From contig CBDANK010000002.1 of the NCBI GenBank assembly GCA_965197565.1, forward strand, positions 124,001-188,000: a stretch of DNA of 64,000 nt, read 5' to 3'. Of this stretch, positions 7,413-15,507 are shown in pieces; positions within the stretch are counted from its first letter, which is position 1, and each line of letters begins with the position of its first letter. Position numbers and translations under genes: made by a program. The notes beneath the pieces were generated by a model, which ran no database searches, was not told where the DNA came from, and saw only the letters and a program-made list of their open reading frames with translations. Origin of the DNA: G963667675 sp965197565. Its GTDB lineage: Bacteria > Chloroflexota > Dehalococcoidia > Lucifugimonadales > UBA3495.

Positions 7413-7475
7413 CGTAGATCCACCTCCTCACCGGATTGCCATTCCGGTAATTTTATTTGCTCCGTAACACATTAG

Positions 7476-7504
7476 TTGACACGGACCGTATCAAGTTATA
7501 TCAT
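7476..7504 (+). promoter_or_regulatory. Sigma-70 promoter of the hspR-grpE-dnaK operon
   Basis: TTGACA at 7476-7481, a 17-base spacer and TATCAT at 7499-7504. Transcription would begin near 7511. This rules out the longest possible start of the downstream frame, which begins inside the -35 element. Confidence 0.75.
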
Positions 7505-7524
7505 GTTATCAAGTCTAGGTCAAG
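7489..7524 (+). promoter_or_regulatory. Repeated TCAAG elements over the heat-shock promoter
   Basis: TATCAAGT occurs at 7489-7496 and again at 7507-7514, flanking the -10 box, with a third TCAAG at 7520-7524. HspR operators (HAIR) contain CTTGAGT and ACTCAAG half-sites, and CAAG is common to both. The direct rather than inverted layout is unusual. Autoregulation by the product of the next gene is the natural inference. Confidence 0.4.
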
Positions 7525-7562
7525 GTGATGTAAGGCAACTCGTTTCACTTTGGAGTCAGCCC

Positions 7563-8063
7563 ATGTACCAACGCTCTAAGCGAAAAGCGGAAGGAACCAC
7601 GAGGGTCGCACCTCAACCGCCGCCTGGAAGGCCCGCACAAACATCGTTGAGCACAACGCACAGAGACCGGCTGCCAGAATCAAAGGCCGGGGCTGATGAC
7701 GCTATGGACCCGGCTGTGGGTTTGGAGGGCGTGTATATCATCAGCGTGGCCGCCAGGATCCTGGATATGCACCCCCAGACTTTGCGCAAGTATGAGCGGC
7801 TGGGGCTCATCAGGCCGGGGCGGACTTTAGGAATGCTGAGGCTGTACTCCAGGGACGACATCCGGAAGGTCCGGCTGATTCGCCATCTGGGTGACATGGG
7901 CCTCAACCTGGCCGGAGTGGAGTTCGCTCTGGCCACCGTAGAGAATCTGCTTATTTTGAAACGCCGTCTGATTGCTTTGGCGGGAGAAAGTGGGCTTCAG
8001 AGAAACCTCGAACAAGAAATCAACGAAGTCTTCCAGAGCCTGAACCTGCCGGTGGAAGATTAG
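7563..8063 (+). CDS. hspR: MerR-family heat-shock repressor HspR
   Basis: HspR represses dnaK operons and binds DNA with DnaK as co-repressor. The MerR helix-turn-helix is clear: YIISVAARILDMHPQTLRKYE followed by GLIRPGRT and RLYSRDDIRKVR, then a short coiled dimerisation helix to the end. The conserved part starts near 7725. The frame is open from 7476, but that lies in the promoter. ATG 7563 has GGAG eight bases upstream and gives 166 residues with a long basic, disordered head. ATG 7704 would give the usual family length. grpE and dnaK follow directly, which supports the identification. Confidence 0.85.
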   Translation: MYQRSKRKAEGTTRVAPQPPPGRPAQTSLSTTHRDRLPESKAGADDAMDPAVGLEGVYIISVAARILDMHPQTLRKYERLGLIRPGRTLGMLRLYSRDDIRKVRLIRHLGDMGLNLAGVEFALATVENLLILKRRLIALAGESGLQRNLEQEINEVFQSLNLPVED

Positions 8064-8104
8064 AAGCCGGTAAATTGGTCGAATCACAACGTGGGAACGC
8101 AGCT

Positions 8105-8704
8105 ATGACTACCAGACCTAATGAGGAACATCCCCAGGAAGCGACGCCGTTTGCTGAAGACGGCAGCGGAGAACTCAGCCATCTCTCAATTGAAGACCAA
8201 ATGGCGGCTCTGCGAAACCTGATGCAAGAGTCGAAGAGAGAGGCCAGCCAGAGTCTTGACACTGCCCAGCGGGCTCAGGCCGAGCTGGTCAACTTTCGCC
8301 GCCGTACCGATGAAGAGCGGATAGCCCTGGGAAAGTACGCCAATTCTCGGCTCATCGGCAAGCTGTTGCCGGTCATGGAAGACTTAAACTTGGCAATGAC
8401 CCATGCCGGGGCCGGAAGCGCCAATAATTCTTGGCTGGAAGGGGTCAAACTGATCCAACGAAAACTGGAGAATCTGCTTCAGTCAGAAGGGGTAACCGAG
8501 ATAGAGGCTATGGGCGCCGAGTTTGATCCGATGGAACACGAGGCTTTGGGTACAGTGGCAACCGCCGAACATCCCTCGGGTTACGTCGCTGAGGTGGTCC
8601 GAGCCGGGTATCGGTTGCATGATCGGGTGATTCAGCCAGCCCAAGTCATGGTGGCTATAGGACCGGTTAAGCCGGACCAAGCAGAACAATTCAGCGAATC
8701 ATAG
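8105..8704 (+). CDS. grpE: Nucleotide exchange factor GrpE
   Basis: GrpE is the dimeric factor that releases ADP from DnaK. The protein has the expected acidic head, a long central coiled coil (about residues 35-100, including QAELVNFRRRTDEE) and the C-terminal beta domain ending in the family pattern GYRLHDRVIQPAQVMVA. The 199-residue length is normal. ATG 8105 is chosen; TTG 8075 in the same frame would add ten residues. It lies between hspR and dnaK with gaps of 41 and 10 bases, so all three are probably one operon under the promoter at 7476. Confidence 0.92.
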   Translation: MTTRPNEEHPQEATPFAEDGSGELSHLSIEDQMAALRNLMQESKREASQSLDTAQRAQAELVNFRRRTDEERIALGKYANSRLIGKLLPVMEDLNLAMTHAGAGSANNSWLEGVKLIQRKLENLLQSEGVTEIEAMGAEFDPMEHEALGTVATAEHPSGYVAEVVRAGYRLHDRVIQPAQVMVAIGPVKPDQAEQFSES

Positions 8705-8714
8705 GAGATTTAAC

Positions 8715-10628
8715 ATGGCTAAAGTCCTGGGCATTGATCTGGGTACGACCAACTCTGTGGCCGCGGTGATCCAGGCCGGGGAGCCCGCCATCGTCGAGAA
8801 TGCCGAAGGGTCTCGGCTTACGCCTTCAATAGTAGCGATTAACACACGCTCCGGGGAAAGATACGTGGGTCAAGTGGCCAAACGACAGGCTGTCACCAAT
8901 CCGGAAAATACCTTGTTTTCCGTCAAAAGGCTGATGGGCCGGAAATTCCAGGACCCTGAAGTCCAAAATGCCATCAATAAACTTCCTTACAAGATAGTGC
9001 GGGGGACTGATGGGGACGCCCATGTGGAAATGGCGGGCCAAAGCTACCCGCCGCCCCAGATTTCGTCCTTTATTCTCCAGAAAATAAAACAGGACGCCGA
9101 GGCCAAGCTGGGAGAAAAGATCACCCAAGCGGTGATTACCGTTCCGGCCTACTTCAATGACTCTCAACGGCAGGCCACCAAGGATGCCGGAACCATTGCC
9201 GGAATGGAAGTGCTGCGAATTATCAACGAGCCGACCGCGTCATCCTTGGCCTACGGGCTGGATAAAGCCAAGTCCGACGCTACGGTGGCAGTCTTCGATC
9301 TAGGCGGCGGCACCTTCGACATCAGCATTCTCCAGATGGGCGATGGGGTGTTCGAGGTCAAGTCGACCAACGGCGACACTTTCCTTGGCGGAGATGACTT
9401 CGACCAAATGATTCTCGACTGGCTAATCCAGGACTTCCGGCAGGAGACCGGCATCGACCTAAGCAACGACCGCATGGCCCTGCAACGGCTGAGGGACGCC
9501 GCAGAACGGAGCAAGGTAGAGCTCTCCACCGTCTTGGAAACGGAGATCAACCTACCTTTCATAACCGCCGACTCCAGCGGGCCGCAACACTTGGTCAAGA
9601 CGTTGAGCCGGGCCAGACTGGAACAACTGGTAGCCGGTCTGATTAACCGCACCGAGGGACCCTGCCGTCAGGCAATAACCGACGCCGGGTTCAGCACTGA
9701 CAAGATTGACGAGGTGATCCTGGTGGGCGGCATGACCCGGATGCCGGCAGTCCAAGAAAAGGTGAAACAGGTCTTCGGAAGAGAGCCCAGCCGCAACGTC
9801 AATCCGGACGAAGCAGTAGCACTGGGCGCGGCTATCCAGGCCGGGGTGTTAGCCGGAGAAGTAGACGATATTGTGCTGGTGGATGTAACCCCCCTCACTT
9901 TGGGACTGGAAACCCTGGGCAGTGTGTTGACCACTTTGATCTCCCGCAATACCGCTATTCCCACCGAAAAAACCGAGGTTTTTACCACCGCCGCCGACGG
10001 GCAGACTACTGTCGACATCCACGTTCTTCAGGGAGAACGGCCCATGGCCGCCGACAACAAGTCCATTGGCCGCTTCATGCTGGACGGTCTCCTGCCCGCT
10101 CCACGAGGCATCCCCCAAATCGAAGTCAAATTCGACATCAACCGCGACGGCATTCTTTCTGTGTCGGCAAAGGACAAGGGCACCGGCAAGGAACAGAAAA
10201 TCGTCATCCAGTCGGGCTCCGGTCTGGCCAAAGAAGAAATCGAGCAAATGGTCAACGAGGCTAAAGCACACGAGGAGGAGGACCAGCGTAAGCGGGTCGA
10301 GATAGAAACTCGCAACCAAGCCGACTCCTTGGTGTACAGTGTCGAGAAGACCCTTGAAGAAAACAAGGATAAGGTGCCCCAAGACCTGAAAGAAGAGGTC
10401 GAGAGCAAGGTTGCCACGTTGAAGGCCGCTATCGCCAGTAACAACGTGGCGGAAATGCAACCCGCAATGGCCGACCTGAACAACGCACTACAGCGTTTGG
10501 GCCAGGCGGTTTACAGCCAAGCCGGCGGCCCCTCCGGCACGACAGGCACCGGCCCGTCGGACGGGGGGCCACCCCGCGGCGACCAGCCCGGTGACAATAC
10601 GGTGGAAGGCGAGTTCCGAGAAGTCTAA
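8715..10628 (+). CDS. dnaK: Chaperone DnaK (Hsp70)
   Basis: DnaK is the ATP-dependent Hsp70 chaperone that binds exposed hydrophobic peptides with DnaJ and GrpE. The 637-residue protein shows the ATPase signatures GIDLGTTNSVAAV at the start, DLGGGTFDISIL near residue 195 and VILVGGMTRMPAVQ near 335. The hydrophobic linker VLVDVTPLTLGLET lies near 390. The substrate domain and helical lid follow, ending in a Gly/Pro-rich tail and the acidic motif EGEFREV. The ribosome binding site aggaga precedes ATG 8715. dnaJ is not in this operon but lies at 30267 with its own promoter. Confidence 0.98.
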   Translation: MAKVLGIDLGTTNSVAAVIQAGEPAIVENAEGSRLTPSIVAINTRSGERYVGQVAKRQAVTNPENTLFSVKRLMGRKFQDPEVQNAINKLPYKIVRGTDGDAHVEMAGQSYPPPQISSFILQKIKQDAEAKLGEKITQAVITVPAYFNDSQRQATKDAGTIAGMEVLRIINEPTASSLAYGLDKAKSDATVAVFDLGGGTFDISILQMGDGVFEVKSTNGDTFLGGDDFDQMILDWLIQDFRQETGIDLSNDRMALQRLRDAAERSKVELSTVLETEINLPFITADSSGPQHLVKTLSRARLEQLVAGLINRTEGPCRQAITDAGFSTDKIDEVILVGGMTRMPAVQEKVKQVFGREPSRNVNPDEAVALGAAIQAGVLAGEVDDIVLVDVTPLTLGLETLGSVLTTLISRNTAIPTEKTEVFTTAADGQTTVDIHVLQGERPMAADNKSIGRFMLDGLLPAPRGIPQIEVKFDINRDGILSVSAKDKGTGKEQKIVIQSGSGLAKEEIEQMVNEAKAHEEEDQRKRVEIETRNQADSLVYSVEKTLEENKDKVPQDLKEEVESKVATLKAAIASNNVAEMQPAMADLNNALQRLGQAVYSQAGGPSGTTGTGPSDGGPPRGDQPGDNTVEGEFREV

Positions 10629-10748
10629 AACCGGAAGGGTTAGTCCATTACAATTAGCCGGACCAGTCTGGTACAATGACCCAACAACCGCAGAAACCTC
10701 AATGAAGATAAGCCCGGTAATCTTAAGGTTAAAGCCGTTGGAGAGAAA

Positions 10749-11033
10749 ATGGGCGCACAACAGGAACGTGCAGAACAAGAGGTGGTGAAAGACCAGAACG
10801 GAGGCGTGATTGAAGGGATCGATCAGCCGCTGACCCCCCTCCAATATCATTATCTCAGCTTGCTGCAAAGGTTGATAGCAGTAAAAAACAGCTATCAGGC
10901 CGATTCGAACTTCGAAGGCTGGGTAATGGCTAGCATCAATAAAGCAATCTATTCAACTCTGCGTGACAGCATCGAGAGTAACATTGGCGATGCGGCCAAG
11001 GAGTTGTTGCGTCGAGAGCACCAGGTCAATTAA
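10749..11033 (+). CDS. Conserved hypothetical small protein
   Basis: This 94-residue protein starts at ATG 10749 with GGAGAG just upstream. I do not recognise its family. It is mostly helical by composition, with LTPLQYHYLSLLQRLIAV and AINKAIYSTL-like amphipathic stretches, and it has no Cys, signal peptide or membrane segment. It lies 120 bases after dnaK, with a weak promoter-like TACAAT at 10672-10677, so it may be separately expressed. Confidence 0.55.
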   Translation: MGAQQERAEQEVVKDQNGGVIEGIDQPLTPLQYHYLSLLQRLIAVKNSYQADSNFEGWVMASINKAIYSTLRDSIESNIGDAAKELLRREHQVN

Positions 11034-11125
11034 CACCGTATACGACCTTCCCCTTCCGGCTCTACGAGGTTGACCACAGAGTCCCCCGTTCCTATAGCGG
11101 CAATACCCGCGATTTCGGCAAATGC

Positions 11126-11185
11126 CGCATTATCAGCCTACGCAAGGCCAATGCGAGGGAGGTCAGACAATATGCCCAGGCTTAA
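11126..11185 (+). pseudogene. 3' remnant of a brnT toxin gene
   Basis: The frame ending at TAA 11183-11185 encodes RIISLRKANAREVRQYAQA. This matches the conserved C-terminus of BrnT toxins (typically IRIISARKA--RE...YE). Upstream in the same frame the sequence no longer resembles BrnT and no start is visible. The remnant overlaps the start of brnA at 11172, the normal brnT-brnA arrangement, so most of the toxin gene appears to have been lost. Confidence 0.65.
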
Positions 11186-11483
11186 GCCAACTCACATCAA
11201 CCCCGCACCTGAAGAGGAGGAGGAGATCAGCAGGGGCATCGCTCTAGACCCTGACGCACCGGAGTTGGACAACGAATGGTTCGCCCGCGCTCGACCTGCT
11301 ATGGAGGTACATCCTGAGTTGGTGGAATATTCCCTCCAGAGGCGCGGCAAACAGAAAGCTCCAATCAAAGAGCGGGTAACAATACGACTGGATGCGGACA
11401 TAGCGGCCCGCCTTCGTTCCAGTGGCCCTGGTTGGCAGACGCGTCTCAATGAGATGCTGCGCCGGACTGTTTTCGAGCGGTGA
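11172..11483 (+). CDS. brnA: BrnA-family antitoxin, orphan
   Basis: BrnA is the ribbon-helix-helix antitoxin of the BrnT/BrnA type II system. It binds BrnT ribonuclease and represses its own promoter. The 103-residue protein shows the family pattern: an acidic head followed by SRGIALDPDAPELDNEWFAR, then KQKAPIKERVTIRLDAD and the end GPGWQTRLNEMLRR. ATG 11172 has GGGAGG about eight bases upstream. The frame is open from TTG 11070, but that part overlaps the decayed brnT. With no intact toxin in front of it, the antitoxin is an orphan, perhaps protecting against related toxins or serving as a regulator. Confidence 0.8.
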   Translation: MPRLKPTHINPAPEEEEEISRGIALDPDAPELDNEWFARARPAMEVHPELVEYSLQRRGKQKAPIKERVTIRLDADIAARLRSSGPGWQTRLNEMLRRTVFER

Positions 11484-11558
11484 ATGAAAGTCAGCCGTCG
11501 GGCCAATCAATATCGAGGACCCCAGGGAAAGTCCACGGGCGGGTAGTGAAGCGGGAGG

Positions 11559-12686
11559 CTAGTTCGTCAGACCGTGGGCGGGAAACACCTTCTCTTTGAC
11601 CTCGGCCACACTTTCCTCGGCATACCGGCGGGCATCCCGCTGGATGTTCTCCGGGACTTCCGGCGCAACAGAGTCCCTCAGTTGGCTTACTCCGTATCGT
11701 TGGGCAAAGGTTTCCGGGATAGTGTCGGGCCAATCCACGTCCAACATCACTCCGTAGGCGAGGGTCCAAGCCCGAGCTACTGCCATCACGTCGTATCCTC
11801 CGCCTCCTAAAGCCAGCCACGGAATTCCCATCCGCGACAACTCGGTCACCGCCTCGACGTAACCCCGCGTGGTTATTTGCAAGTGGGTCAGCGGGTCGTT
11901 GTGGTAGCTGTCGATCCCCAGTTGAGTCACCAGCACGTCCGGGGCGAAGGCCCGCAACAGGGGAGGGACCACGGTATGAAAGGTCTCCAGGTAAAGCTCG
12001 TCGTTGGTATAGGGATAAAGAGGAAGGTTTACTGAATAGCCGACGCCCCGTCCTGCGCCCACTTCCTGAACGAATCCGGTGCCGGGGAACAAGTACCGGC
12101 CAGATTCGTGGACCGATATGGTCAAGACCCGGTCGTCATCGAAAAACGCTTGCTGCACCCCGTCTCCATGGTGGGCGTCGATGTCCACATAAGCTACTCG
12201 CAGCCCCCGTCTTAGAAAGTAGTGTATCGCCAGTGCCGGGTCGTTGAACACACAAAATCCAGACGCATGGTCCGGCGCAGCGTGGTGCAGGCCGCCGGAA
12301 ATGCTGAAAGCCACGTCGACCTCCCGGTTGGCAACCAATTCCGCAGCCACCAATGAGGCGCCGGTGCTGAGGACCGCTGCGTCATACATGCCTTTATAGG
12401 TCGGATTGTCGCCGTGCCCCATGAAATTGAAGCGGCCTGGGTCGTAGCCGCCGAGACCCAAACTGAAGCTCCGGACCGCCAAGATGTATTCAGCGTCGTG
12501 GAGCCACCTTAGCTCTTCTTCGGCGGCCGCCCGGGGCGGGGTCATGGCTGAGGTCTGCAAGTCGAAAGCCCCGTAGGATTGCAGCAGTTCGTAGGTGTAG
12601 CGAAGACGCACCGGCCGCATGGGATGGTCCTCGCGCAACTGGTGGTGCGACATGGCGTCATCGTAAATGAAAGCGGCGCGTCTCAT
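11559..12686 (-). CDS. AcuC/HDAC-family deacetylase
   Basis: This is a zinc-dependent arginase/deacetylase-fold enzyme of 375 residues. In bacteria such proteins remove acetyl groups from proteins (AcuC on acetyl-CoA synthetase) or from acetylated polyamines. The active-site patterns are clear: GGLHHAAPDHASGFCVFND for the His-His pair, DIDAHHGDGVQ for the zinc ligands, and GIDSYHNDPL and LGGGGYD in the C-terminal part. ATG 12686 overlaps the stop of the Mut7-C gene in an ATGA arrangement, implying translational coupling. The substrate cannot be read from sequence. Confidence 0.88.
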   Translation of the reverse strand: MRRAAFIYDDAMSHHQLREDHPMRPVRLRYTYELLQSYGAFDLQTSAMTPPRAAAEEELRWLHDAEYILAVRSFSLGLGGYDPGRFNFMGHGDNPTYKGMYDAAVLSTGASLVAAELVANREVDVAFSISGGLHHAAPDHASGFCVFNDPALAIHYFLRRGLRVAYVDIDAHHGDGVQQAFFDDDRVLTISVHESGRYLFPGTGFVQEVGAGRGVGYSVNLPLYPYTNDELYLETFHTVVPPLLRAFAPDVLVTQLGIDSYHNDPLTHLQITTRGYVEAVTELSRMGIPWLALGGGGYDVMAVARAWTLAYGVMLDVDWPDTIPETFAQRYGVSQLRDSVAPEVPENIQRDARRYAEESVAEVKEKVFPAHGLTN

Positions 12687-13192
12687 AAGCCAACCTCCCG
12701 GTGTGCTTTGGCCAACTGGGAGACCATCCCAGACCAGTGGGTCCCCCGCCAATAGAGGCGGCGGCACTGGGGGCATTCCATAAAGTTCCGGTGGTTCTGG
12801 AACACGTAATGCGGCAGGCGGTCAGCTACATCTTCTCGTTCCACGGAGTCCAGCGGCTGATTGCACCTTACGCAGCGGGAAAACCCGGCCTCCCAATGTA
12901 AATCCAAGTCTCGAATCAATTGGCGAAGCTGGCTCCCTAGGTCATCATCCTCTATCTGTATCGTCCGAAGTTGGCCCTGCTTAACCGCCCGGCGGCGGCT
13001 GAACCCGGCGTCCCGGGTGACCAGCACCCGGCTTTCCCGCAAGGCGATCCGTACCAAGTCGTTATCGTTGCCTTCACGTGGAAATATGGCATCGTAACCC
13101 ATGACCCGAAGCCATTTGGCCAACCGCCCCACATTAACGTCGACTACGAAACGATGTTGCGCCGCCATGAAAGATTCTTCCTTAGACGACAT
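12683..13192 (-). CDS. Mut7-C RNase domain protein
   Basis: This 169-residue protein has an N-terminal PIN-like fold (VDVNVGRLAKWLRVMGYD, acidic pocket residues, RVLVTRDAGFSRRRAV) and a C-terminal zinc ribbon with CVRCN and CPQCRRLYWRGTHW. That is the standard Mut7-C architecture, predicted to act as a ribonuclease. Starts at 13192 or 13168 (second Met) are possible. Its stop overlaps the start of the deacetylase gene downstream, and this coupling is worth noting since the two functions have no established link. Confidence 0.85.
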   Translation of the reverse strand: MSSKEESFMAAQHRFVVDVNVGRLAKWLRVMGYDAIFPREGNDNDLVRIALRESRVLVTRDAGFSRRRAVKQGQLRTIQIEDDDLGSQLRQLIRDLDLHWEAGFSRCVRCNQPLDSVEREDVADRLPHYVFQNHRNFMECPQCRRLYWRGTHWSGMVSQLAKAHREVGL

Positions 13193-13585
13193 GGACCGCA
13201 GGACTCATACGGTGCGAAAGCTGAAACGGCGTTGCAGCCATAACTGGTCCAGCATAGGCCAATGGGCTCAACACTTGCTCCGAGTCTATTGAATTTCAGA
13301 CGGAGGGTCAAGCTGCCCATGCCCAAGAACAGACCCTCCCAAGGAGGTCGTCAGCTCCAGCGATAAGCAAAAGTTCTGAAAATCCGCCAGAACAGCACAT
13401 GGGCGCCTGTCCGAGCATTGCGGTATATTGGCGCTGTGGCGATAGGGCTGGTCGGTCCCACCGTCTCTCAGCCCGATGACGATTCCAAGTCATGAGCGCT
13501 TCCTTAAGGATTGATTGACTTCCGGCGGGTGTGCTCGGGGCCGCTCAAACGGAATATTGAATCACTGGTGATTAGGAGGTTGACG
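13193..13585. other. Intergenic stretch with no recognised feature
   Basis: This gap separates two divergent genes. It must contain both promoters, but I see no convincing -35/-10 pair. Only the AGGAGG ribosome binding site at 13575-13580 stands out. Confidence 0.5.
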
Positions 13586-14173
13586 ATGGTGACCGGATAC
13601 GATACGTCCCTAGAAGATAGGTTAAGGTTGGCCGAGGAGGCGGAATTGGAGGTGACGAGGCTTCAGCCTCTGGCCGCGGAAGCTCCCCAGTTGCGGACTG
13701 AGAAAGTCAAGCTGCAAAAATCCGTCGAGCGCAACCGGATCAAGACATCCGCTTTGGACCAAGCAAAGCAAGCCATAAGTCACGCTACAGACAGACAGTC
13801 CCACGTGCCGGAATTGTTGGGGTCCGCGGCTAGGGCGGTGTACGACCTTTATAGCGCCCTCCGAGAAATAGAGGCCCACCGGAAGGACGCCACGCAATCT
13901 CTGTCGATTGTGGACCGAGTAGACTATGAAATAGAACTGGAAAGTGGCGAGGCCCACGAGGCGTCCCTAGACCGGGACTCCAGGGGGTTGGCTTATGTCT
14001 TGGCCGGCCGCCATGGAGAGGCCCGGGTTAAGATGCTCATGGAACAGTTGAACCCCGAATTCAACCCGTTGGAAGGATGCAACCTGGACGAGCCGCTGTA
14101 CCGTGACGTGGCTAACTTCGTGTTAGAGCGGGTGGATAAGGCCGCATCGGCTCCGGCGGCCAAGAAAACATAA
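13586..14173 (+). CDS. Hypothetical coiled-coil protein
   Basis: This 195-residue protein has ATG 13586 preceded by an ideal AGGAGG site. Heptad-like helices dominate residues 10-65, rich in Leu, Glu, Arg and Lys, suggesting a coiled coil. The middle portion has an acidic helix, and near the C-terminus the run LMEQLNPEFNPLEGC precedes an Ala/Pro/Lys tail. No catalytic motif, signal peptide or membrane segment is seen and I do not recognise the family. It appears monocistronic. Confidence 0.6.
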   Translation: MVTGYDTSLEDRLRLAEEAELEVTRLQPLAAEAPQLRTEKVKLQKSVERNRIKTSALDQAKQAISHATDRQSHVPELLGSAARAVYDLYSALREIEAHRKDATQSLSIVDRVDYEIELESGEAHEASLDRDSRGLAYVLAGRHGEARVKMLMEQLNPEFNPLEGCNLDEPLYRDVANFVLERVDKAASAPAAKKT

Positions 14174-14257
14174 GCCCGGTCCCCGCTTCGCTGCTTTCAC
14201 CGGGGACATGGCAACGCCTTTCGAGCCGGGCAGCTTTCCAGGGTCTTTCGGTTGTTC

Positions 14258-14343
14258 GTCTGAACTGTGACTTTTCTGATCCCGGGATTTACAGGATTGG
14301 GAAATCATGCGAATCCCTTAATCCTATGAATCCCGGTTCAGAC
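14258..14343. repeat. MITE-like inverted repeat element of 86 bp
   Basis: The element begins GTCTGAAC (14258-14265) and ends GTTCAGAC (14336-14343), a perfect 8-bp terminal inverted repeat. Inside, cgggatttacaggattggg and cttaatcctatgaatcccgg form an imperfect second stem. Sequences of this style (gattTACAGGATT...AATCCT) recur as intergenic repeats in many environmental bacteria. No coding capacity. Confidence 0.65.
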
Positions 14344-14395
14344 AATTGCCCCAAGAACCGTAAAGACCCTAAGCAGCCCTTCTCTCAAGGTTGAA

Positions 14396-15334
14396 ATGTC
14401 GAGACATTTCTGGCAACATATTGCCATGAGAATCGGAGCATTTGAGATTGTTGAGCCGGTGCCCGAGTTGCGCGACCCCCACGCTTTTGCGATGGTCCGG
14501 CCTTGGGTCGACGTGGGCAGTGTGGGGACTTTGACTCTAAACCGTTTGGAGCGCCATTTAGCCTCTAAAGAACTGGGACGGTTGGCCCGCCCCGGAGTGT
14601 TCTTCGACTTCACCCGATACCGGCCCACTATGCGGATGGTGGATGGACAAAGGGAAGTCAAAATTCCCAACAGTATTATTCGCTACGCCAAGACCGAAGA
14701 AGGGCGTGATTACCTATTTCTCCACCTGCTCGAGCCCCACTCCAACGGGGAGGACTATACCGACTCCCTGTTGGAAGTGATCAAGCACTTCAATGTAAAG
14801 CAGTACTGCCGCATCGGCGCCATGTACGATGCGGTGCCCCATACCAGGCCATTAATGGTTTCCGGCACACTTGGGTCCGTACAGCCCATCAGGCAAGTGC
14901 CCAACTTCAAGGTGCACCGCAGCACCTACCAAGGTCCAACAACCATTATGAACCTGCTATCCGACGGCATCGACAAGTCGGATATCGAGGCCCTTAGCTT
15001 CATGGTGCATCTTCCTCAGTACGTTCAACTGGAGGAAGACTACGCTGGCACCTCACGGATGATCGAGGTGCTTTCTGCGGTCTACGACTACATACCGGCC
15101 GATCTAGCTCCTTTGCGAAGGGGTCAACGCCAATACCGGGAGCTCAGCGCCAGTTTAGAGCGGAATACCGAGCTAAAGGACCTTATCCAACAAATGGAAG
15201 CTTACTACGACGCCCAAGTGGACTCGGAGGAGTCCGCCGCCGAGAAATCCGCCCCTGCGGCCACACTTTCCCCTGAAATCGAGCGGTTCCTCTCCGAGTT
15301 GGGCGAACGCTTGGATTCCGAAGGCGAGCAGTAA
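14396..15334 (+). CDS. PAC2-family protein
   Basis: This 312-residue protein resembles the PAC2 family (proteasome assembly chaperone-like ATP-grasp-associated proteins), common as single genes in Chloroflexi and Actinobacteria. Features are FFDFTRYRPT, a middle strand LFLHLLEPH, the turn YCRIGAMYDAVPHTRP and a conserved acidic tail helix. The role of bacterial PAC2 proteins is not established. ATG 14396 is used; ATG 14426 in frame would shorten it by ten residues. The C-terminal 45 residues are Ser/Glu/Ala-rich and likely disordered. Confidence 0.7.
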   Translation: MSRHFWQHIAMRIGAFEIVEPVPELRDPHAFAMVRPWVDVGSVGTLTLNRLERHLASKELGRLARPGVFFDFTRYRPTMRMVDGQREVKIPNSIIRYAKTEEGRDYLFLHLLEPHSNGEDYTDSLLEVIKHFNVKQYCRIGAMYDAVPHTRPLMVSGTLGSVQPIRQVPNFKVHRSTYQGPTTIMNLLSDGIDKSDIEALSFMVHLPQYVQLEEDYAGTSRMIEVLSAVYDYIPADLAPLRRGQRQYRELSASLERNTELKDLIQQMEAYYDAQVDSEESAAEKSAPAATLSPEIERFLSELGERLDSEGEQ

Positions 15335-15507
15335 CCGCTGCCATTGTTGGTCCTCAGTCCCTCATCCCGCCTCTTTTGGTGTCGCGCCGGTATGCGGACA
15401 TGCCAAAGGTGATCTTACAGACTTCCGCAAGGAGTGGGGTGTTGTCAACCGGGCCGGGTAGGCGGTCAACTGGGTTCAACGAGTAGCTCGAGGGCAGAAT
15501 ATTGAGT

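Noticed and set aside
7413..7562. CIRCE element for HrcA control of the dnaK operon
   Set aside because: No TTAGCACTC/GAGTGCTAA inverted repeat is present; control by HspR is more likely.
7476..7562. Longest hspR start at 7476
   Set aside because: It lies inside the -35 element of a good promoter, so it would not be transcribed.
15335..15507. T-box leader for trpS
   Set aside because: No T-box sequence or specifier-loop structure could be made out, and the gap is short.
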